Source: Ramlibacter sp. (GTDB lineage: Bacteria > Pseudomonadota > Gammaproteobacteria > Burkholderiales > Burkholderiaceae_C). Taken from it: 64,000 nt of DNA. The notes under the pieces were generated by a model. It searched no databases and was not told the origin of the DNA. It worked only from the letters and a program-made list of their open reading frames with translations. The stretch is taken from the NCBI GenBank assembly GCA_016713005.1, contig JADJPY010000011.1:186001-250000 (forward strand), given 5' to 3'. Position numbers and translations under genes: made by a program. This document shows positions 52,849 to 62,056 of this stretch, one piece after another (position 1 is the stretch's first letter; each line of letters begins with the position of its first letter).

Positions 52849-54087
52849 ATGCAAACCAACCTCGCCCCCGAGTTCCAGAACACGCCCGACGGCATCGAGG
52901 CCGAAGCCATCCTGCGCAAGTGCGTGCACTGCGGCTTTTGTACCGCCACCTGCCCCACCTACCAGTTGCTGGGCGACGAGCTGGACGGCCCGCGCGGGCG
53001 CATCTACCTGATGAAGCAGGTGCTGGAGGGCGAAACGCCCACCCGCAAGACGCAGCTGCACCTGGACCGCTGCCTGACCTGCCGCAACTGCGAGAGCACC
53101 TGCCCCAGCGGCGTGCAGTACGGCCACCTGGTGGACATCGGCCGCAAGATCGTGGACCAGAAGGTGGGCCGCCCGGCGGGCGAGCGCGCCCTGCGCTGGG
53201 CGCTCAAGGAGGGGCTGCCTTCGCCGCTGTTCGGCCCGGCCATGGCGTTGGGGCAAAGCGTGCGCGGTTTGCTGCCTGCATCGCTCAAGGCCAAGGTGCC
53301 GCCGCGCCAGGACGCCGGTGCCTGGCCCACCCGCAGCCATGCGCGCAAGGTGCTGATGCTGGCCGGCTGCGTGCAGCCCGCGATGATGCCCAACATCAAC
53401 AGCGCCACCGCCCGCGTGCTGGACGCCGCAGGCATCCAGACGGTGGTGGCCGGCAACGCCGGCTGCTGTGGCGCCGTCAAGTTCCACCTGAACGACCAGG
53501 ACGGCGGCATGGCCCAGATGCGCGCCAATATCGACGCCTGGTGGCCCCATGTGGCGCCTGCGGACGGCGCAAGCGGTGTGGAGGCCATCGTGATGAACGC
53601 CTCGGGCTGCGGCGTCACCGTCAAGGAGTACGGCCACATCCTGCGTCACGATGCGGCCTACGCGGCCAAGGCTGCGCGCATCAGCGCGCTCACCAAAGAC
53701 CTGAGCGAGCTGCTGCCCGAGCTGGTGCCGCTGCTGCGCGAGCGGGTGGCCGCGCGCGCCGGGCTGGTGGCCTATCACCCGCCGTGCACGCTGCAGCACG
53801 GCCAGCAGCTCAAGGGCGGCGTCGAGCGTCACCTGGCCGAGCTGGGCTTCCAGATCCGCGCGTCGGTGAACGAGCCGCACCTGTGCTGCGGCTCGGCCGG
53901 CACCTACAGCGTGCTCAACCCGGACATTGCGACGCAGCTGCGCGACCGCAAGCTCGGCCACCTGCACCAGCTGCAGCCCGAGGTGATTGCCAGCGCCAAC
54001 ATCGGCTGCATCAGCCACCTGCAAAGCGGCTGCGCCACGCCGGTCAAGCACTGGGTGGAGCTGCTGGACGAGGCGCTGGCGGACTGA
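52849..54087 (+). CDS. glcF: Glycolate oxidase iron-sulfur subunit GlcF
   Basis: The 412-residue protein has two [4Fe-4S] motifs near the N-terminus (CVHCGFCTATCP and CLTCRNCESTCP). Two cysteine-rich CCG domains follow (AGCVQPAMMPNINSAT, GNAGCCGAVKFH, and later HPPCTLQHGQ and LCCGSAGTYSVL). It passes electrons from the flavin subunits to the quinone pool. It lies 15 bp after glcE. Confidence 0.95.
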   Translation: MQTNLAPEFQNTPDGIEAEAILRKCVHCGFCTATCPTYQLLGDELDGPRGRIYLMKQVLEGETPTRKTQLHLDRCLTCRNCESTCPSGVQYGHLVDIGRKIVDQKVGRPAGERALRWALKEGLPSPLFGPAMALGQSVRGLLPASLKAKVPPRQDAGAWPTRSHARKVLMLAGCVQPAMMPNINSATARVLDAAGIQTVVAGNAGCCGAVKFHLNDQDGGMAQMRANIDAWWPHVAPADGASGVEAIVMNASGCGVTVKEYGHILRHDAAYAAKAARISALTKDLSELLPELVPLLRERVAARAGLVAYHPPCTLQHGQQLKGGVERHLAELGFQIRASVNEPHLCCGSAGTYSVLNPDIATQLRDRKLGHLHQLQPEVIASANIGCISHLQSGCATPVKHWVELLDEALAD

Positions 54088-54157
54088 GGCCTCCTGACAT
54101 CCAGTTGTCAGCAGCCCGGGCGCATACTGACAGCCCCTGTCCTGCCCCGCCCGCCCG

Positions 54158-54880
54158 ATGCACCGTGCCAGCCGCCTGTTCCAGATCGTCCAGCTTGTCC
54201 GCGGCCGGCGGCTGACGACCGCCGCCTGGCTGGCGCAGCGGCTCGAGGTGTCCGAGCGCACCATCTACCGCGACGTGGCCGATCTGCAGCACCAGGGCGT
54301 GCCGCTGGAGGGCGAGGCCGGCGTCGGTTACCGGCTGGGCAAGGGCTTTGACCTGCCGCCACTGATGTTCTCCACCGACGAGGCGCGCGCCTTGGTGGCG
54401 GCGGTGCGCATCGCGCAACAGTGGCTGGACCCGGGCCTGGCCAGCGCGGGCGAGGCGGCGCTGGCGCGGGTCATGTCCATCCTGCCGGCCGATGTGCGCG
54501 CCGCCGCCGAGAGCCTGGCGCTCATCGCCCCGGCCGTGGGGCCTTCGCCCGCCGTCAGCGGCAAGCTGCAGGCGCTGCGCGAGGCGGCGCAGTCGCAGCA
54601 CAAGGTGTCCATCGTGTACCGCGACGTGGCCGACGTGCGCAGCACGCGGGTGGTGCGGCCGCTGGGCTGCTTTTACTGGGGCAAGGTCTGGACGCTGGCG
54701 GCCTGGTGCGAGGTGCGGCGCGATTTCCGCAGCTTCCGCATCGACCGCGTCGAGCAGCTCACCACGCTGTCACAGCGCTTTGCGCATGAGCCGGGCTGCA
54801 CGCTGGCGGACATGTTGCGCCTGGAGCGCCAGCGCTACGAGGCCGCCGGCGGCGACGCCGCATGGAAGGAGCGCGCATGA
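54158..54880 (+). CDS. YafY-type regulator: HTH plus WYL domain
   Basis: The 240-residue protein has an N-terminal winged helix (TTAAWLAQRLEVSERTIYRD) and a C-terminal WYL domain (VVRPLGCFYWGKVWTLAAWC, FRSFRIDRVEQL). The WYL core is degenerate (FYWGKVW region). WYL regulators respond to small ligands or nucleic acids. The stop overlaps the next start by 4 bp (ATGA), so the reductase-like gene downstream is co-translated and a probable target. Confidence 0.86.
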   Translation: MHRASRLFQIVQLVRGRRLTTAAWLAQRLEVSERTIYRDVADLQHQGVPLEGEAGVGYRLGKGFDLPPLMFSTDEARALVAAVRIAQQWLDPGLASAGEAALARVMSILPADVRAAAESLALIAPAVGPSPAVSGKLQALREAAQSQHKVSIVYRDVADVRSTRVVRPLGCFYWGKVWTLAAWCEVRRDFRSFRIDRVEQLTTLSQRFAHEPGCTLADMLRLERQRYEAAGGDAAWKERA

Positions 54881-55437
54881 CACGCGTCGTCTATTACGTG
54901 GCGGCCTCGCTGGACGGCTTCATCGCCGGTCCGCAGGGCGGGCTGGACTGGCTGCACGCCTTCGAGCGGCCCGACAACGACTACGGCTACAAGGATTTCC
55001 TGGCCACCATCGACGGCCTGGTCATGGGCCGCAAGACCTGGTCGGTGGTGCGATCAATGGGCGACTGGCCCTATGGCACGCGCCCGGCCTGGGTGCTCAG
55101 CCGCACGCAGGCCGGCGGCGCGGACGACCCGACTGGCGTGCGCTTCACGCAGCAGACGCCGCAGGACCTGCGCGCGCAGTGGCAGGCGATGGGCTTGCAA
55201 CGGGTGTGGCTGGTGGGCGGCGGCGATGTGGCCGGCCAGTTCCTCGCCGCGGGTTGCCTGGACGAGCTGGTGGTCACCACCATCCCGGTCGTGCTGGGCA
55301 GCGGTGTCGCGCTCTTTGGCGGCACCGGCGCGCCCCAGGCCCGCTGGAAGCGCGCCGGCGTGGGCCTGCACCCGGGCGGCGTGCACGGCGTGTACTATCA
55401 ATTTGATAGCGGGTCAGCAAGCACTGGCGGGGGCTGA
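54877..55437 (+). CDS. Dihydrofolate reductase/RibD C-terminal family protein
   Basis: The 186-residue protein has a DHFR-like fold typical of RibD_C (YYVAASLDGFIAGPQGGLDW, VMGRKTWSVV, VWLVGGGDVAGQFLAAG). It is probably an NADPH-dependent reductase of unknown substrate, distinct from folate FolA. ATG 54877 overlaps the regulator gene. The C-terminal ~13 residues (YQFDSGSASTGGG) and the stop are coded by a dispersed repeat, so the native C-terminus may be altered. Confidence 0.85.
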   Translation: MTRVVYYVAASLDGFIAGPQGGLDWLHAFERPDNDYGYKDFLATIDGLVMGRKTWSVVRSMGDWPYGTRPAWVLSRTQAGGADDPTGVRFTQQTPQDLRAQWQAMGLQRVWLVGGGDVAGQFLAAGCLDELVVTTIPVVLGSGVALFGGTGAPQARWKRAGVGLHPGGVHGVYYQFDSGSASTGGG

Positions 55438-55447
55438 GGCCCTAAAA
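55394..55447 (+). repeat. Dispersed ~54-bp hairpin repeat forming a gene 3' end
   Basis: An ACTATCAATTTGATAGC hairpin is followed by GGGTCAGCAAGCACTGGCGG and GGGCTGAGGCCC. It supplies the last codons and TGA stop of the reductase-like gene. Confidence 0.85.
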
Positions 55448-55475
55448 CATCTGAATTTCTGGCTGCAATGCGGCC

Positions 55476-55961
55476 TCACGCCGCGAGCGCGGCCTCGATG
55501 TCCTTCGCCAGGCTCTCAGGGGTGTCCTGCGGCGCGTAGCGTTTGATCACCAGCCCGTCCTTGCCGACCAGGAACTTGGTGAAGTTCCACTTGATGACGG
55601 TGCTGCCCAGCAGGCCGGGGGCCTCGCGGGTCAGCCATTCGTACAGCGGATGGGCCTGCGCGCCGTTGACGTCGATCTTGCCCATCATCGGGAAGGTGAC
55701 GCCGTAGTTGACCTGGCAGAAGCTGGCGATCTCGTCGTTGGCGCCGGGGTCCTGCGCGCCGAACTGGTTGCACGGGAAGCCCAGCACCACCAGGCCCTTC
55801 TTGCCATAGGCCTGGTGCAACGCTTCCAGCCCGCCAAACTGCGGCGTGAAGCCGCAGGCGCTGGCGGTGTTGACGATCAGCAGGGCCTTGCCCTTGAAGC
55901 GCGACAGCTTGACGGTCTTGCCGCCGATGTCCTGCGCGTCGAAGTCGTAGACGGTTGTCAT
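55476..55961 (-). CDS. Glutathione peroxidase family protein
   Basis: The 161-residue protein has the peroxidatic cysteine in NTASACGFTPQ (position ~36, Cys not Sec), GFPCNQFGAQ with the resolving-type Cys, and the catalytic Trp/Asn in KWNFTKFLV. Cys-type GPx enzymes usually use thioredoxin to reduce peroxides. The protein is cytoplasmic, as no signal peptide is present. It stands alone between repeat DNA and a divergent receiver-protein gene. Confidence 0.93.
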   Translation of the reverse strand: MTTVYDFDAQDIGGKTVKLSRFKGKALLIVNTASACGFTPQFGGLEALHQAYGKKGLVVLGFPCNQFGAQDPGANDEIASFCQVNYGVTFPMMGKIDVNGAQAHPLYEWLTREAPGLLGSTVIKWNFTKFLVGKDGLVIKRYAPQDTPESLAKDIEAALAA

Positions 55962-56100
55962 AAAAAGGTTCCTGAGTGACGGTGTGAACTATCGCATGGC
56001 TGTTGCAACGGCGCCGCGCCGGTACGCATTACCCCTGCTGGCCAGGGATTTGTGCTGCGCGTGCCTTCACGGGCCGCGCCCGGGGCTGCAAGATCGGGGG

Positions 56101-57315
56101 ATGAATTCTCCGCGCAAGATAGCCATCGTCGGTTTCGCCGAAACCGAAGCCACCTCCCTGAGCACGTTTTTCCGGTTTGCCGTTCGCACCGACCCGGGTT
56201 ACGAAGTGGTGGCCCTGCCCCAGCAGGCCGACATCATCATCGCCGACGGGGCCAACACACCCATGCTGCACCAGCTGCGGGCCTTGCGCCTGCGCTCGCA
56301 GGTGCTGCTGATCGGTGCAAGCGACGAATACCCCAACCTGGCCTACGAGGCGCGACCGGTTCGGCTGCCCGGCGTGCTGCGCGCGGTCGAGTACCTGTTG
56401 GGCGACTACGACGACAAGGCGCCCGCGGCACGAGCGGGCAACGACGCGGCGCAGAGCACACAGCCGATGGCGCTGCCAATGGACAAATCAGAGGCCCAGG
56501 AGGCGCCCCCGGTGTGGGAGGCCACCCGACCGATGGTCGCCGCGGCCCCGGCCCCCGCCACTGCGGCAGCCTCTGCTGCGTACGCCGCTACTGAGCCCGC
56601 CTCGCTGGACGACATGGACGCCGACAACGGCTTCGCGGCCACGCAGCCCATGGGTTCAGACGACCTGGCGATGCCTTCGGCGCCGCGCAAGCGCCCGGCT
56701 GCAGCCCAGCCCTGGGCGGCGGGCGGCATTGCGGACGCGGAATTGCAGGCGTTCCGGGCAGCGCGGGCCGATGCGGTCGGCGCTGCTGAACCGCAGCAGG
56801 CTGCGCCGGCTGCAGCGCAGGCACCCGCCGGGGCAGGGGACCAGGCCTTTGAAAGCACCAACAGCTTTCTGGGTATTGGCGCGCCGGCGGCAGCGCCCGC
56901 AGCTGCGCCGACCGGCGACAGCATCCTGCTGGTGGACGACAGCGATATCGATGCCCGGCGCATCGAGCGGATGTTGACGCAGCGCGGCTATGCGGTGGTG
57001 CGCGCGCGCAACGGCCAGGATGCGCTGGAGCTGGCCGGGGCGCAGGACTTCGCCTTTGTGCTGGTGGACACCTCGCTCGAAGGCGGCGGCTACGGCCACT
57101 GCCGCTCGCTGCGCCAGCGCCAGCGCGCACGGGGTGCGCCGTCGGGCAAGGTGGTGGCGATGGGCCGGGTGGGGGGCGCCTTCGAGCGGCTGCGCGCGCG
57201 GCTGGCCGGATGCGAGGCCAGCTTCGTCCAGCCGGTGGACCTGGAAGCGCTGGGCGACCTGATCGACCAGCTGGAGCCTCACGCGGCCCCGCACCGGGAG
57301 CGGCGCAAGGCCTGA
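56101..57315 (+). CDS. Receiver-domain protein with N-terminal pseudo-receiver and Ala/Pro-rich linker
   Basis: The 404-residue protein has a Rossmann-like N-domain (KIAIVGFAETEATSLSTFFR, residues 1-105), a long low-complexity Ala/Pro/Gln region (~110-270) and a C-terminal receiver domain (ILLVDDSDIDARRIERML). The acidic pair and the phospho-accepting Asp (VLVDTSLEG) are kept. The conserved Lys is replaced (SFVQPVD) and the Thr/Ser position is also changed (VVAMGRV), so phospho-switching may be impaired. ATG 56101 is preferred over an upstream open frame. No output domain or kinase is adjacent. Confidence 0.72.
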   Translation: MNSPRKIAIVGFAETEATSLSTFFRFAVRTDPGYEVVALPQQADIIIADGANTPMLHQLRALRLRSQVLLIGASDEYPNLAYEARPVRLPGVLRAVEYLLGDYDDKAPAARAGNDAAQSTQPMALPMDKSEAQEAPPVWEATRPMVAAAPAPATAAASAAYAATEPASLDDMDADNGFAATQPMGSDDLAMPSAPRKRPAAAQPWAAGGIADAELQAFRAARADAVGAAEPQQAAPAAAQAPAGAGDQAFESTNSFLGIGAPAAAPAAAPTGDSILLVDDSDIDARRIERMLTQRGYAVVRARNGQDALELAGAQDFAFVLVDTSLEGGGYGHCRSLRQRQRARGAPSGKVVAMGRVGGAFERLRARLAGCEASFVQPVDLEALGDLIDQLEPHAAPHRERRKA

Positions 57316-57327
57316 CAACCCGCCCGT

Positions 57328-58635
57328 TCAGCCGTGCAGGTTGTCGTTGCGCGCGATGTGCAGCAGGCGCGCCAGTTCTTCGCGGTGGTGCACGTGGTTG
57401 TAGGCATGCCAGCGCTTGATCAGCCACATCATGCCGCCCACCACCACGCCGAACACGGTGATGGCGCCAAACGCGGACAGGCCCAGGCCGGTGGACAGGC
57501 TGTAGAACGCGCCCAGGCCAAGGATGCAGGCCTGCTCGTTGAAGTTCTGCACGGCGATGGAGCGGCCCGCGCCCATCAGGTTGTGCCCGCGGTGCTGCAG
57601 CAGGGCGTTCATTGGCACCACCAGGAAGCCGCCCAGGCCGCCCAGCAGCACAAGGAAAGGCGCCGCCACCCAGACGTTGTCGATGAAGTTCAGCAGGATG
57701 ACCAGCATCCCCATGCCGATGCCCAGCGGGATGACAGAGGTGGCGTGGTCCAGCTTCATCCGGGCGGAGGCCACCACCGCGCCGACGGCCGTGCCTATGG
57801 CCACCACCCCGACCAGTGACGACGCCTGCGTGGTGCTGTAGCCCAGCGCCGCCGCAGCCCAGGCCAGCACGATGTAGCGCAGGTTGCCGCTGACGCCCCA
57901 AAACAGCGTGGTCGTGGCCAGCGAGATCTGGCCGAGCTTGTCGCGCCACAGCCGGCTGTTGCAGCTCCAGAAATCGGGCAGCAGCGCCAGCAGGTTGCGC
58001 GCGATGCTCCAGTCGGTGCGTGCCCGCATGGGGCGCATCTCAACGCCGGTGTGCGGGATGCGGGTGTTGAACCAGGCGGCCAGGGCGTACACGAAGATCA
58101 GCACGAAGATGGCGGCCTCGGGCGGGGTGTCGATGCCGGTGTCAAAGAACGGCAGGTCCACACTGAGCATGCGCTGTGCGATCAGGGGACCCACCAGCTG
58201 GCCGCCCAGCAGCACACCCAGGATGATCGAGGCGATGGTCAGGCCTTCAATCCAGCCGTTGGCCTTGACCAGCTGCGACGCGGGCAGCAGCTCGGTGAGG
58301 ATGCCGTACTTGGCAGGGGAATACGCCGCCGCTCCCAGGCCCACGATGGCGTAGGCCAGCAGCGGGTGCACGCCAAACAGCATCATCAGGCAGCCCACCA
58401 CCTTGATGGCGTTGCTGAGGAACATGACATTGCCCTTGGGCCGGGCGTCGGCAAAGGCACCCACAAAGGGCGCCAGAACCACATAGAACAGCGCGAACAT
58501 GGGCACCAGCGCGGCGCGTTGCCACTCGGGCGCACCACCGGCACGCATCAGTTCCACGGCGGCCACAAACAGGGCGTTGTCGGCCAGCGACGAGAAAAAC
58601 TGCGCCGCCATGATGGTGTAGAAACCACGCTTCAT
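57328..58635 (-). CDS. lplT: Lysophospholipid transporter LplT-like (MFS)
   Basis: The 435-residue protein has about 12 hydrophobic helices. Family landmarks are MAAQFFSSLADNALFVAAVEL at the start (quoted as MAAQFFSSLADNALF), SPAKYGILTELLPASQLVKA and NGWIEGLTIASIILG. LplT moves lysophosphatidylethanolamine across the inner membrane for re-acylation. The usual partner aas is not adjacent. It is divergent from alr. Confidence 0.9.
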   Translation of the reverse strand: MKRGFYTIMAAQFFSSLADNALFVAAVELMRAGGAPEWQRAALVPMFALFYVVLAPFVGAFADARPKGNVMFLSNAIKVVGCLMMLFGVHPLLAYAIVGLGAAAYSPAKYGILTELLPASQLVKANGWIEGLTIASIILGVLLGGQLVGPLIAQRMLSVDLPFFDTGIDTPPEAAIFVLIFVYALAAWFNTRIPHTGVEMRPMRARTDWSIARNLLALLPDFWSCNSRLWRDKLGQISLATTTLFWGVSGNLRYIVLAWAAAALGYSTTQASSLVGVVAIGTAVGAVVASARMKLDHATSVIPLGIGMGMLVILLNFIDNVWVAAPFLVLLGGLGGFLVVPMNALLQHRGHNLMGAGRSIAVQNFNEQACILGLGAFYSLSTGLGLSAFGAITVFGVVVGGMMWLIKRWHAYNHVHHREELARLLHIARNDNLHG

Positions 58636-58748
58636 GGGGTGGGGTGTCCTGCCGGCGGCCCATCAGCGCGCCTGATGGTTTTGTAATTCAGAGCTGTCTC
58701 CTGACTCGCGCTGGTTATAGCATGGCCGCCGGTGCCAAAATCGCGCGC

Positions 58749-59873
58749 ATGCCCCGTCCCATCCTTGCCACCATCCACACCCAGACCCTGCGGCACAACC
58801 TGGCGCGCGTGCGCGCCGCCGTGCCGGACGCCCGTGTCTGGGGTGTGGTCAAGGCAAATGCCTACGGTCATGGCATCGAGCGCGTGTTCGAAGGCCTGCG
58901 GGGTGCGGACGGCTTTGCGCTGCTGGACCTGGCAGAGGCCGAGCGCGTGCGCGCGCTGGGCTGGCGCGGGCCCATATTGCTGCTGGAAGGCGCGTTTGAG
59001 CCGCGCGACCTGGAGCTGTGCTCGCGCCTGAACCTGTGGCACGTGGTGCATTGCGACGAGCAGATCGACATGCTGGCCACGCACAAGACGCACCAGCCGC
59101 ACCGGGTGTTCCTCAAGATGAACTCGGGCATGAACCGCCTTGGCTTTGCGCCGCAGCGCTACCGCACCGCATGGACGCGCCTCAACGCCCTGCCGCAGGT
59201 GGACGAAATTTCGCTGATGACCCATTTCAGTGACGCCGACGGCCCCCGTGGCATTGCCCATCAGGTGGCTGCGTTTGCCCACGCCACGCAAGACCTGCCC
59301 GGCGAGCGGTCCCTGAGCAACAGCGCCGCCGCCTTGCGCCACGCGCCCGGCGCCAACGTGCGTGGCGAAGGCGGCGAGGTCCGCGTGGCTGCGGATTGGG
59401 TGCGCCCCGGCATTGCGATCTATGGCAGCGCGCCAGACTACCCCGAACACAGCGCTGTGCATTGGGGGCTCAAGGGCGCCATGACGCTGGCGAGCCGCCT
59501 GATCGGCGTGCAACAGCTCCAACCCGGCGACACGGTGGGCTATGGCTCCAGTTTCACGGCCGACGCCCCCCTGCGCATTGGCATCGTCGCCTGCGGGTAC
59601 GCAGACGGCTACCCGCGCCACTGCACCACGGGCACGCCGGTGCTGGTGGGCGGGGTTCGCACCCGCCTGGTGGGCCGCGTCAGCATGGACATGATCACGG
59701 TGGACCTGTCGCCGGCCCCGGAGGCGGGCATGGGCAGCGAAGTGACGTTGTGGGGTCAGGCATCCAGCGGCGCCGTGCTGTCGATTGACGAGGTGGCGCA
59801 CGCGGCCGGCACCGTCGGCTACGAGCTGATGTGTGCGCTGGCGCCGCGTGTGCCGGTGGTGGTCGAGGCGTGA
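58749..59873 (+). CDS. alr: Alanine racemase
   Basis: The 374-residue protein has the PLP lysine in VWGVVKANAYGHG (about residue 36) and the second catalytic Tyr region GDTVGYGSSFTA. GRVSMDMITVDLS and the C-terminal GTVGYELMCALAPRVP are further landmarks. It makes D-alanine for peptidoglycan. ATG 58749 is chosen because it begins the conserved fold. CAAAAT seven bases upstream suggests a start of transcription at the ATG (leaderless). dadA lies far away, so this is more likely biosynthetic Alr than catabolic DadX. Confidence 0.94.
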   Translation: MPRPILATIHTQTLRHNLARVRAAVPDARVWGVVKANAYGHGIERVFEGLRGADGFALLDLAEAERVRALGWRGPILLLEGAFEPRDLELCSRLNLWHVVHCDEQIDMLATHKTHQPHRVFLKMNSGMNRLGFAPQRYRTAWTRLNALPQVDEISLMTHFSDADGPRGIAHQVAAFAHATQDLPGERSLSNSAAALRHAPGANVRGEGGEVRVAADWVRPGIAIYGSAPDYPEHSAVHWGLKGAMTLASRLIGVQQLQPGDTVGYGSSFTADAPLRIGIVACGYADGYPRHCTTGTPVLVGGVRTRLVGRVSMDMITVDLSPAPEAGMGSEVTLWGQASSGAVLSIDEVAHAAGTVGYELMCALAPRVPVVVEA

Positions 59874-59955
59874 CGCACCTGCCGGGCCGGCTCACGGCCG
59901 GCTAACAGTCGCAACGCATGCTCGGCGTTTGCACAATTGTTCGCCCAAGGAACCC

Positions 59956-61044
59956 ATGTCACGCATCTCCCACGCCTGCCTGGTGCCGATATTTGGTGTG
60001 CTGATGGCCAGCGACGCCGCGTCGCAACAGTGTGATCCGCGCCATGCCAGTTCGCCGCAGTTCGACGCGCAGCGGTGCGAGTTCCGCAACCCGCCCAACC
60101 CGCAAGCCAAGGCCCACCGCTCGTCGTGGGAAATCTGGATGCGCCTGCTGCTCGAGAAAAAGCAGGGCACGGTGCCCGTGGACCCGGTGCCCGTGCGCCG
60201 GCTGGACCGCGCGACGCTGGAGGCACTGGACCCTGCGGCCAACCACATCATCCGGCTTGGCCACTCGTCGCACCTGCTCAAGCTGCGCGGCAAGTGGTGG
60301 TTGATCGACCCGGTGTTCGGCCCCCGCGCCTCGCCCGTCAGCTGGGCGGGCCCGAAGCGTTTTCACGAGCCGCCGGTGGTGCTGGCGGATCTCCCGCCCA
60401 TCGAAGGCCTCATCCTGTCGCATGACCACTACGACCACCTGGATGTGCCCACCATTGAGGCCCTGAAGGACAGGGTGCAGCGCTACTTTGTGCCGCTGGG
60501 CGTGGGTGAGCGCCTCACCGGCCACGGCGTTCCCGCCGACCGGATCGTGGAGATGGACTGGTGGGACGAACGGCCCTGGGGCGAAGTGACCCTGACGGCC
60601 ACCCCGGCGCAGCATTTTTCGGGCCGTACGCTGGGCGACCGCAACCGGACCCTGTGGGCGTCGTGGGTGATCCGCAGTGGCAGCGAACGCATTTTCTACA
60701 GCGGCGACACGGGCTACTTTCCGGGCTTCAAGGCGATCGGACAGAAGCTTGGCCCGATGGACATCGCGCTGATGGAAAACGGGGCCTACGACAGCTACTG
60801 GCCCAGCGTGCACATGGCGCCCGAGGAAACCGTGCAGGCTTTCCAGGACCTGGGCGCCCGCACCTTGTACCTGGTGCACAACAGCACGTTTGACCTGGCC
60901 TTCCATGGCTGGCGCGAGCCGCTGGAGCGCGTGGCGGCGCTGGCGCAGGAAAAAGGCGTCGCGCTGGCCACGCCGGAAATCGGCGAGGTGCTCACGCTGG
61001 GCAAAGCCAGGGTGAACCGCAAGTGGTGGGAGGGGCTGAAGTAA
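59956..61044 (+). CDS. MBL-fold metallo-hydrolase, NAPE-PLD-like
   Basis: The 362-residue protein has a probable signal or anchor (residues 1-23, ending DAASQ). The metallo-beta-lactamase motif is SHDHYDHLD, with further metal ligands in ATPAQHFSGR, YSGDTGYFPGF and the late histidine VHNSTFDLAFH. Order and length fit the RomA/NAPE-PLD branch, which hydrolyses phosphodiester or related bonds. Substrate is unknown. It follows alr by 82 bp on the same strand. Confidence 0.87.
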   Translation: MSRISHACLVPIFGVLMASDAASQQCDPRHASSPQFDAQRCEFRNPPNPQAKAHRSSWEIWMRLLLEKKQGTVPVDPVPVRRLDRATLEALDPAANHIIRLGHSSHLLKLRGKWWLIDPVFGPRASPVSWAGPKRFHEPPVVLADLPPIEGLILSHDHYDHLDVPTIEALKDRVQRYFVPLGVGERLTGHGVPADRIVEMDWWDERPWGEVTLTATPAQHFSGRTLGDRNRTLWASWVIRSGSERIFYSGDTGYFPGFKAIGQKLGPMDIALMENGAYDSYWPSVHMAPEETVQAFQDLGARTLYLVHNSTFDLAFHGWREPLERVAALAQEKGVALATPEIGEVLTLGKARVNRKWWEGLK

Positions 61045-61069
61045 GCCTGACGCAGGGCGGCGCGCGTGG

Positions 61070-61972
61070 CTAGCGCTTGCGCAGGCCCAGCGCCATCACT
61101 GCGCCGACCACCACCAGCGCGCCGACCACCTGCACGGGCGCAATGGCCTGCCCCAGGATCAGCCAGGCCAGCACCAGCGCGAACACCGGCTCCACGTTCA
61201 TGATCGCCGAGTTGCCCACCACGCCGAGCCTGGGCAGCACCGTGAACATGATGGTGAAGGCCGTACCGTACAGGAAAGTGAGCGCCACCAGCCCTCCCCA
61301 GCCCGCGGGTGCGTTGGGCAGGTGAAAGCCGCCCTGGACGCCGATGGTGGCCAGTGCCACCAGGCCGGCCATGGCCATGGTGGTGCCGGTGCGCACGCGG
61401 CCGTCCAGGTCGCCGGCCTCGTGCTGTGTGAGCACCAGCGCCAGGCCGAAGGTGCCGGCCGCCGCCAGCGCAAAGGCCACGCCGGCGCCAATGCGACCCC
61501 ACTGGCCGGCCGCGCCGAGGCCCGAGGCGGCGCCCAGCACGTCCAGTGCAAGCGCCAGCCCGGCCAGGATGACCGGCATGGCGATCACCATCGCCCGCTC
61601 GGGTCGCTGGCGGTACACCACCCAGGCCCACAGCGCCGTCCACAACGGGTAGGTGTTGAAGGCCAGCAGGGCAAGCGCGACCGGCAGCCGCGCCACGGCG
61701 GAGTACAGGCACAGGCTCTGCACGCCCACGAGCAGGCCGATGGCCGGCAGGTAACGCTTGTGCCGCGCGCTGAAGACGACCCGAACCCGCTGGAGGGCCA
61801 GCAGCGTTACGACGACCAGCGCCGTGACGGTGCTGCGGAACACCACCGCAGTGGCCACGTCCACCCCGTGGTTGAAGGCGATGCGCGCCGCCACATGGTT
61901 GGCGCCCATCATCAGGGCGATGAGCAACAGGGTGGCGAAGGCGGTGGCGCTGAGCGCGCGGGGCGGGCTCAT
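61070..61972 (-). CDS. DMT superfamily (EamA) transporter
   Basis: The 300-residue protein has ten hydrophobic helices in two EamA repeats (ALMMGANHVAARIAFNHG in the first, GTAFTIMFTVLPRLGVVGNS in the second). It is an inner-membrane exporter of small metabolites; substrate is unknown. ATG 61972 was chosen because the longer open frame upstream is Gly/Pro/Arg-rich and unlike a membrane start. It is convergent with the MBL gene and follows panE. Confidence 0.86.
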   Translation of the reverse strand: MSPPRALSATAFATLLLIALMMGANHVAARIAFNHGVDVATAVVFRSTVTALVVVTLLALQRVRVVFSARHKRYLPAIGLLVGVQSLCLYSAVARLPVALALLAFNTYPLWTALWAWVVYRQRPERAMVIAMPVILAGLALALDVLGAASGLGAAGQWGRIGAGVAFALAAAGTFGLALVLTQHEAGDLDGRVRTGTTMAMAGLVALATIGVQGGFHLPNAPAGWGGLVALTFLYGTAFTIMFTVLPRLGVVGNSAIMNVEPVFALVLAWLILGQAIAPVQVVGALVVVGAVMALGLRKR

Positions 61973-62056
61973 CCGAGGGCCGCCCGGCCGCCCCGGGACC
62001 CGAGAGCCCCCACGGGGGGCAGCGCAGCGCACGAAGTGACAAGCCTGGTGGTCATG

